Of a stretch of DNA of 64,000 nucleotides, positions 59,481 through 64,000 are shown piece by piece (position 1 is the stretch's first letter; each line of letters starts with the position of its first letter). The stretch lies in the NCBI GenBank assembly GCA_020650975.1, contig JAIPMN010000838.1, positions 23,179-87,178 on the forward strand. Reading direction: 5' to 3'. Position numbers and translations under genes: made by a program. The notes beneath the pieces were generated by a model. The model had not been told where the DNA came from. It did not search any database and was given only the letters and a program-made list of their open reading frames with translations. Source of the stretch: Apostichopus californicus. Lineage: Eukaryota; Echinodermata; Holothuroidea; Aspidochirotida; Stichopodidae.

Positions 59481-61829
59481 TGCTACATGGTTATGTCCAA
59501 TGGTTATAACAAGCTATGATTTCTGTTCCCATAGATTGGTTTTCAATAGAAGAAAATAAAATTAGCAATTTATATTAACCTTGAAGTCTCATTTAGTCAA
59601 TATTGTTATTTCAATTTAGGTATAACATCCTCCCCCCCCCAATCGGAGGTATCCCGCATATATTGGCCAAATTAATGATGGTACTATAATTAGTACTTTC
59701 TTTTTTGATTGGGGGGGGGGGGTTGATTAATGAAAGAATAATTGTATATTTTGTTGTGGGTGGTTTTCTTTCATGTGTTTTCTTTAATACTTTTTAGAAG
59801 ATAATATCAACAATTGATTAATCGGTGACCTACAATTCTTAAAAGGTGACATTTTGATAAATTCTGATTTCTTTTGTTGCATCATTACATATGTTGTAAA
59901 TTTGCAAGTAAAGTGCAATTTTTAACAAACTAGAAATTATTACCTTTAGCATCGGTGATGAGGAAATGTGTGAAAGTCAGGCGGTGGGATAATGAATTGT
60001 AAATTTTAAATCCCTTTACGCTTTGTTTTTTTTTATTATTGCTTAAGAGATTTAATCAAGATTTTATCATCGAAAAATTTAAAATGTGAAGACTATAAAT
60101 TGCATGGCAACTTGTAATCAGTGAATAGAGTGTGACTCCCAAGTACATCACCCTAATTCTCTGTAAATCCAGTGCGAACGAATATAACGTGGCTGTCTTG
60201 CACTAATATATATAGAGGGCGCTGTCATATTGCTCGCGATCTATTCAGTTAACGCATCTCTTTAATGATCAAAGTAGAAACACGACCATTTGAAAGTGCC
60301 CACTAGCGTGCAAACATTGGGTAGTCAACTAGTTCAAAGTTCCCACTTGGGCAGTTTGGTCAAACGAGCAAAACTGATTAAGAAAACACAAGGTAAAAGT
60401 GCTTAAAACAATACACTTTGACGTAATATTTTGAAAATATGTTTCGAAAGATCTCTCCCATAATTATCAAGAAATTGTATGACTATAGTTATTAAAATCA
60501 CAGTGCCATGATCTGCATGTCAGAGACTGCAGCTTGTTGAGTTTCATAGAACTAGATTTGACCGATATGACAGCGGCCTATGGTAATTTTGCTCTATCTG
60601 GAGAGCCCTGTTGACATAACTTTCTATATTTCTCAGAAATCAGACAATTTTTAGCTGATTTAACAAATGATCTCTCTCTCTCTCCTTTTTTTAAATTTTT
60701 TTATTTTTATATTGTTTTATATTTTGCTGTTTTAATATCAAAATTCCATCAAAATTTAGTTCTAAAGATTGACTTGTCAGGTTCTGTTTCAAATAGTGAA
60801 GTAAAAGTCTAATGAAAGAAACAGCATTGTGGAATATTCGTTTTTCACTTCCATGAATTTGAGAGAATTTACAGAAAGCTGCAAACTAACTACTTATCAA
60901 TTAAAATATCCTGCAAACATGTATTATTTAAAATGTACTTACATTTGGCTTTGACTGGTTACATAAAAAAAATGATTGAATGATTTTCTAAATATTTGAT
61001 TTTCTAAATTTCCTATAATTTTGAGATCACTCATGATTTAACACTACGGGTCAGTGAAAAGAGGTGTGCGTGGCTTGTATTACGATGTGTCACAGAATCG
61101 ATTTGTGGGGGAGGTGAACAAAAATAACAGTATGCATAGAAATATATATATCATATCTCATATTGCAGCCCCACCTCAAAATTTAGTTGTCTTAGTTTGA
61201 TCGAATTGTAAGGTTGTTTAGATAAAAATGCTTTTCAAATTGATGACCTCCTTTGTCCCTTTTCCTGCATTTTTCACTTTGTGGTATTTGTCTATGAAAT
61301 GAAAAGGAGATATTGAATGATTCTTCTGGGCACAAAATACCATTTACATGTATTCATCCCTCCCCCCACCTGTCCACTTCCCTATCATTCTCCCTCAAAA
61401 GCCTGGTTTGTAATCAGGTTTCTAACATTTAGCAAGGGCAAAAATGGTTGACATTTATCATATCCTCATGTCTGAACAGAGTTGGCTACTTAATTAATAT
61501 GATACTTAATTAATATTATTACATCTTGTGGTAAAGGCTGTGCCTTTATTTGTTTTATAATATATGCAAAATCCCAACTGATAAATGCGTAGGTTTGACA
61601 AAAAGGTAAGACCCTCCTCCCTGTTCAATCATTTACGTTGTAACCTGTTGCATACAGTAAGTCAATCCATCTCATGAAAGATGTTGTTCTCATTAAATAT
61701 GACCTATGAATGTATACCTATTTTATTTTTTAATTTAATTTTTTAATTATATTCTTGGCATTTAAATAACCAACATAAATTTTTATGAATGTGGGGTGCT
61801 AAATCTGGAATTCTCCCCTGCATCACCAG
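59481..61829. other. No gene recognised
   Basis: Unique AT-rich DNA with a poly-C run at about 59631-59640 and a poly-G run at about 59711-59722. A CpG-containing patch at 60170-60300 is unexplained. TACTTAATTAATAT is duplicated near 61488-61517. Confidence 0.45.
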
Positions 61830-61895
61830 GTTCTTACTGGCAAAGTTATTCCGGCCTGCAACCCATGTCAGCTGGCCAAGAAGGGTCCAAACAAG
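61830..61895 (+). CDS. Candidate 66-bp internal exon, unknown protein
   Basis: A pyrimidine-rich acceptor (TTCTCCCCTGCATCACCAG, 61811-61829) and a strong donor (AAG followed by GTATGAG, from 61896) bound 66 GC-richer bases in AT-rich DNA. All three frames are open. Frame 1 (22 codons, phase 0) includes GKVIPACNPCQLAKKGPNK. Frame 3 includes SYWQSYSGLQPMSAGQEG, Gln/Ser/Tyr-rich as in some RNA-binding proteins. I cannot choose between them or name a family. The open frame that continues to 62109 is driven by intronic AT-rich sequence. Confidence 0.3.
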
Positions 61896-63368
61896 GTATG
61901 AGCAAATATCAAACCCAATAATAATTCAATTAAACGCAACTCCATACATCGTACACATTAACAAATCAAATCAAATGGAATTAGCCATTTTCCATTCATT
62001 TGCACCCATTTTTCACAACGCTTTGTATTATTTTCTTTCATCTGGCATTTTATTCTGTTTCAGTAGGCCTATATTCACAACGATATTAATAATAGGCATT
62101 GTATTATAATAAAGTTAGCAATCTGCTAGGTTCCTTCAGAATTGGTCATTGAAATCTTGTCAAAATATGTTGTGAACATCAGTTGATATGAGGTAGTTTA
62201 GGGCATTAAAATATCATGTTAGCTGGGGGGGGGGGAGGGGGGAGATGTGCTCACAGGGGAAAAAAGTTGCATTTTGTGTGAGGGGTTTCACCAAATCTTG
62301 TATTGATTTGAAGGCATGATGTGTGGTACAGTTTTCAATGGACTTGCAATACCAGGAATAGAACACAAAACTGATTGAATCCTTTGGTTTCTAGAATAAG
62401 AATTGAATGAGAAATAAATGTTTACAAATGTCTAGTTGTTTTAACTTTGTGAATAGGATGGAGTGTTATGTATGAGTTTGTATGACAGTATGTTGACATT
62501 CCCAGTGTCTGCTTCAAAAAACAGTTCCTTCATGATCAATGCATTCTGAACGGTAACGAACAAATCATGAACTTCTTGGGGCTTGTGGGGAAAGGGGGGG
62601 GGTAAAGGTATAAAGTGGGGGAAGGGGGTTGGATGGGTGGAATGGAAATAGCATTGGAAGAATATCACAAGGATGATGTTCTGCAATACTCAACAGTGAC
62701 TATATTGCAAGCCCAAAGCTTTATATATAGTTTCATGATAAATAATTTCACAACCATTTCCATACTTTCTGTCTTCCAAAGTGATTTATTTTACTTGATT
62801 CTGAGTAAGTGTAAGCTAATCTGTGCTTTCATGCAGGCTATGTGCCAGTGCTATGAACCCATGTTAAAGTTTAATACATTATCATGTCCGTCATAGTTGT
62901 ATGTACAGTACAGCTAAAAAAAATGTTGGCCCTGTTGATTATAATTAACAAATTAACAAATTGGTAAAAAGATACCAAAATATTTGGATATGGTCACTTT
63001 GCTTCATCTGGAAACTTTGCAATAGAGCTTTGGTTATTTTAAAACAGCCTCAAAGTCATCAAGCCTTGGTGAAATTATAGCCATATTTGTTTAGAATTTG
63101 CTTAATTCAGTACTTGAGCTTGTAATGACAGAAGTATATCTGTCTGTATATATTTTTTACATCAGCTTATTTTATTTACATCTTCATGCTGTTTGAACTA
63201 GATATCTTATCTTCAGGCTTAATTTGTCATGCTTGCAAAATGCTTCAGCATATTATCAACTTTACTTCATTTAGTTAAGAAAATAGAGAGAAACAAATTT
63301 GGTAGGTGTGAAAATCGTGTCCCTGTTGTTGATACTTTCAAGCGAAGTAAGCTTATCTCCAGTATGGA
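61896..63368. other. No gene recognised
   Basis: Unique AT-rich DNA with G-rich tracts at about 62225-62243 and 62582-62640, both giving Gly/Pro-type chance frames. Confidence 0.45.
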
Positions 63369-63372
63369 TATA

Positions 63373-63403
<31 letters not shown>
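63369..63403 (+). repeat. TA microsatellite at transposon insertion site
   Basis: About 14 TA dinucleotides with one TTT interruption. The adjacent element ends within the same repeat on its 3' side, so the microsatellite was probably the insertion target. Confidence 0.9.
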
Positions 63404-63994
63404 CAGGCCTCGACAAATTTTTTTAAAACTACTCGCCAACTGGCGACCGAGTCTAAAATTCTACTCGCCAAAACGTTACATTTACTCGCCATTTTTCTCG
63501 CAAAGTGTTTGTGTGATATAAGCCTAGGTAGTATGGCCTAACTTATAGGATATCGCGGTTTAGTGTTACTGTTAGTTGTTTACAGCAAAAACGATCTATT
63601 TAAATTGTGCTTCGTCAAAAGTGTTTAAAACATGATATTCATGCGTTACCCCTGGTTGAGTTGTCGTTACGCATTTATTTAAGTTTGTAGTTTTCCAGTT
63701 TGGTTACACCTATCGTGCATCATTTAGTGCATCAAATTAGTTTCGAGCTGGTGAACAGAGCTGTTCCTTAGGACCTACTTGTAACAGTGCACTTGATAAT
63801 TCTACTGTGATGTGTAACATTAGGCAATAGGCCTTTGTTGATTGGCTCACAAGTTAATATAAAGCCTATCGTATAAAGGCAGTGAGCGAATGAGCCACTC
63901 GCCAAAATGTCGTAATGCGTAATGCATTTTTTGCTCGCCAGTCGCAAATTCTAGTCGCCATTGGCGAGTTGGCGACCGTATTTGTCGAGGCCTG
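63404..63994. mobile_element. 591-bp terminal-inverted-repeat element
   Basis: The ends are CAGGCCTCGACAAAT and its exact inverse ATTTGTCGAGGCCTG, 15 bp each. The left flank is ATATATAT (63396-63403) and the right flank ATATAT to the window end, compatible with an 8-bp target-site duplication that cannot be completed because the sequence stops. The subterminal regions hold nine copies of TCGCCA in either orientation, including TCGCCA-AC-TGGCGA (63433-63446) and TCGCCA-T-TGGCGA (63955-63967). Clustered subterminal motifs of this kind are typical binding arrays for hAT transposases. No transposase is encoded; it would need a source elsewhere. Superfamily assignment to hAT is likely but not certain, since the fifth end base is C rather than the usual G. 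Confidence 0.88.
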
Positions 63995-64000
63995 ATATAT

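Noticed and set aside
1-64000. CRISPR-like spaced repeats
   Set aside because: The arrays present are direct tandem repeats without unique spacers, in what is evidently animal DNA.
1-64000. tRNA, rRNA and snRNA genes
   Set aside because: I looked for tRNA B-box strings and conserved rRNA or snRNA blocks by eye and saw none; a covariance-model scan would be needed to exclude them fully.

Overview
This window looks like animal nuclear DNA from an intergenic or deeply intronic stretch. It is AT-rich and full of microsatellites, minisatellites and short non-autonomous transposons. No open frame longer than 160 codons occurs, and no frame encodes a protein I can name. Two 10-N gaps mark it as a draft assembly. 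Diverged repeats built on AGGTCA-containing units of about 140 bp, and small hAT-type elements with CAGTGGCG or CAGGCCTCGA ends, are the kind of sequence I associate with marine invertebrates. An echinoderm such as a sea cucumber is my best guess, held with low confidence. There is no sign of bacterial, viral or organellar sequence.

Layout. 0-10 kb: a gap with duplicated flanks at the left edge, then mostly unique AT-rich DNA with a few CpG-richer islands, a G-rich tract and simple repeats. 10-20 kb: a 20/21-bp tandem array (10.9-11.2 kb), a diverged pair of AGGTCA-type units (12.2 kb), an imperfect 69-bp inverted repeat flanked by CCAAT motifs (13.1 kb), a hairpin-headed repeat fragment (16.7 kb), a 240-bp tandem duplication (18.4-18.9 kb) and the best candidate exon (minus strand, 19.13-19.37 kb). 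20-30 kb: largely unique DNA with homopurine and C-rich tracts. 29.8-34.1 kb: two small hAT-like elements, each with an 8-bp target-site duplication. 35-39.2 kb: a perfect 12-bp minisatellite, an 830-bp array of 31-bp units, a 22-bp array and three 144-bp AGGTCA units, two of which carry perfect DR1 motifs. 40-51 kb: a long TA microsatellite, tandem and dispersed duplications and a GC-rich 19-bp array. 53.4 kb: the second gap, again with duplicated flanks. 55-63 kb: mostly unique DNA with an octamer cluster and a 66-bp candidate exon. 63.4-64.0 kb: a 591-bp terminal-inverted-repeat element inserted into a TA microsatellite.

No operon, pathway or gene cluster can be reconstructed. If the candidate exons are real, they belong to genes whose other exons lie outside or are too short to see. 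I found no convincing novel biological system. The most informative signals are the transposon insertions with intact target-site duplications, the repeat family that carries nuclear-receptor-type DR1 motifs, and the assembly duplications at both gaps.
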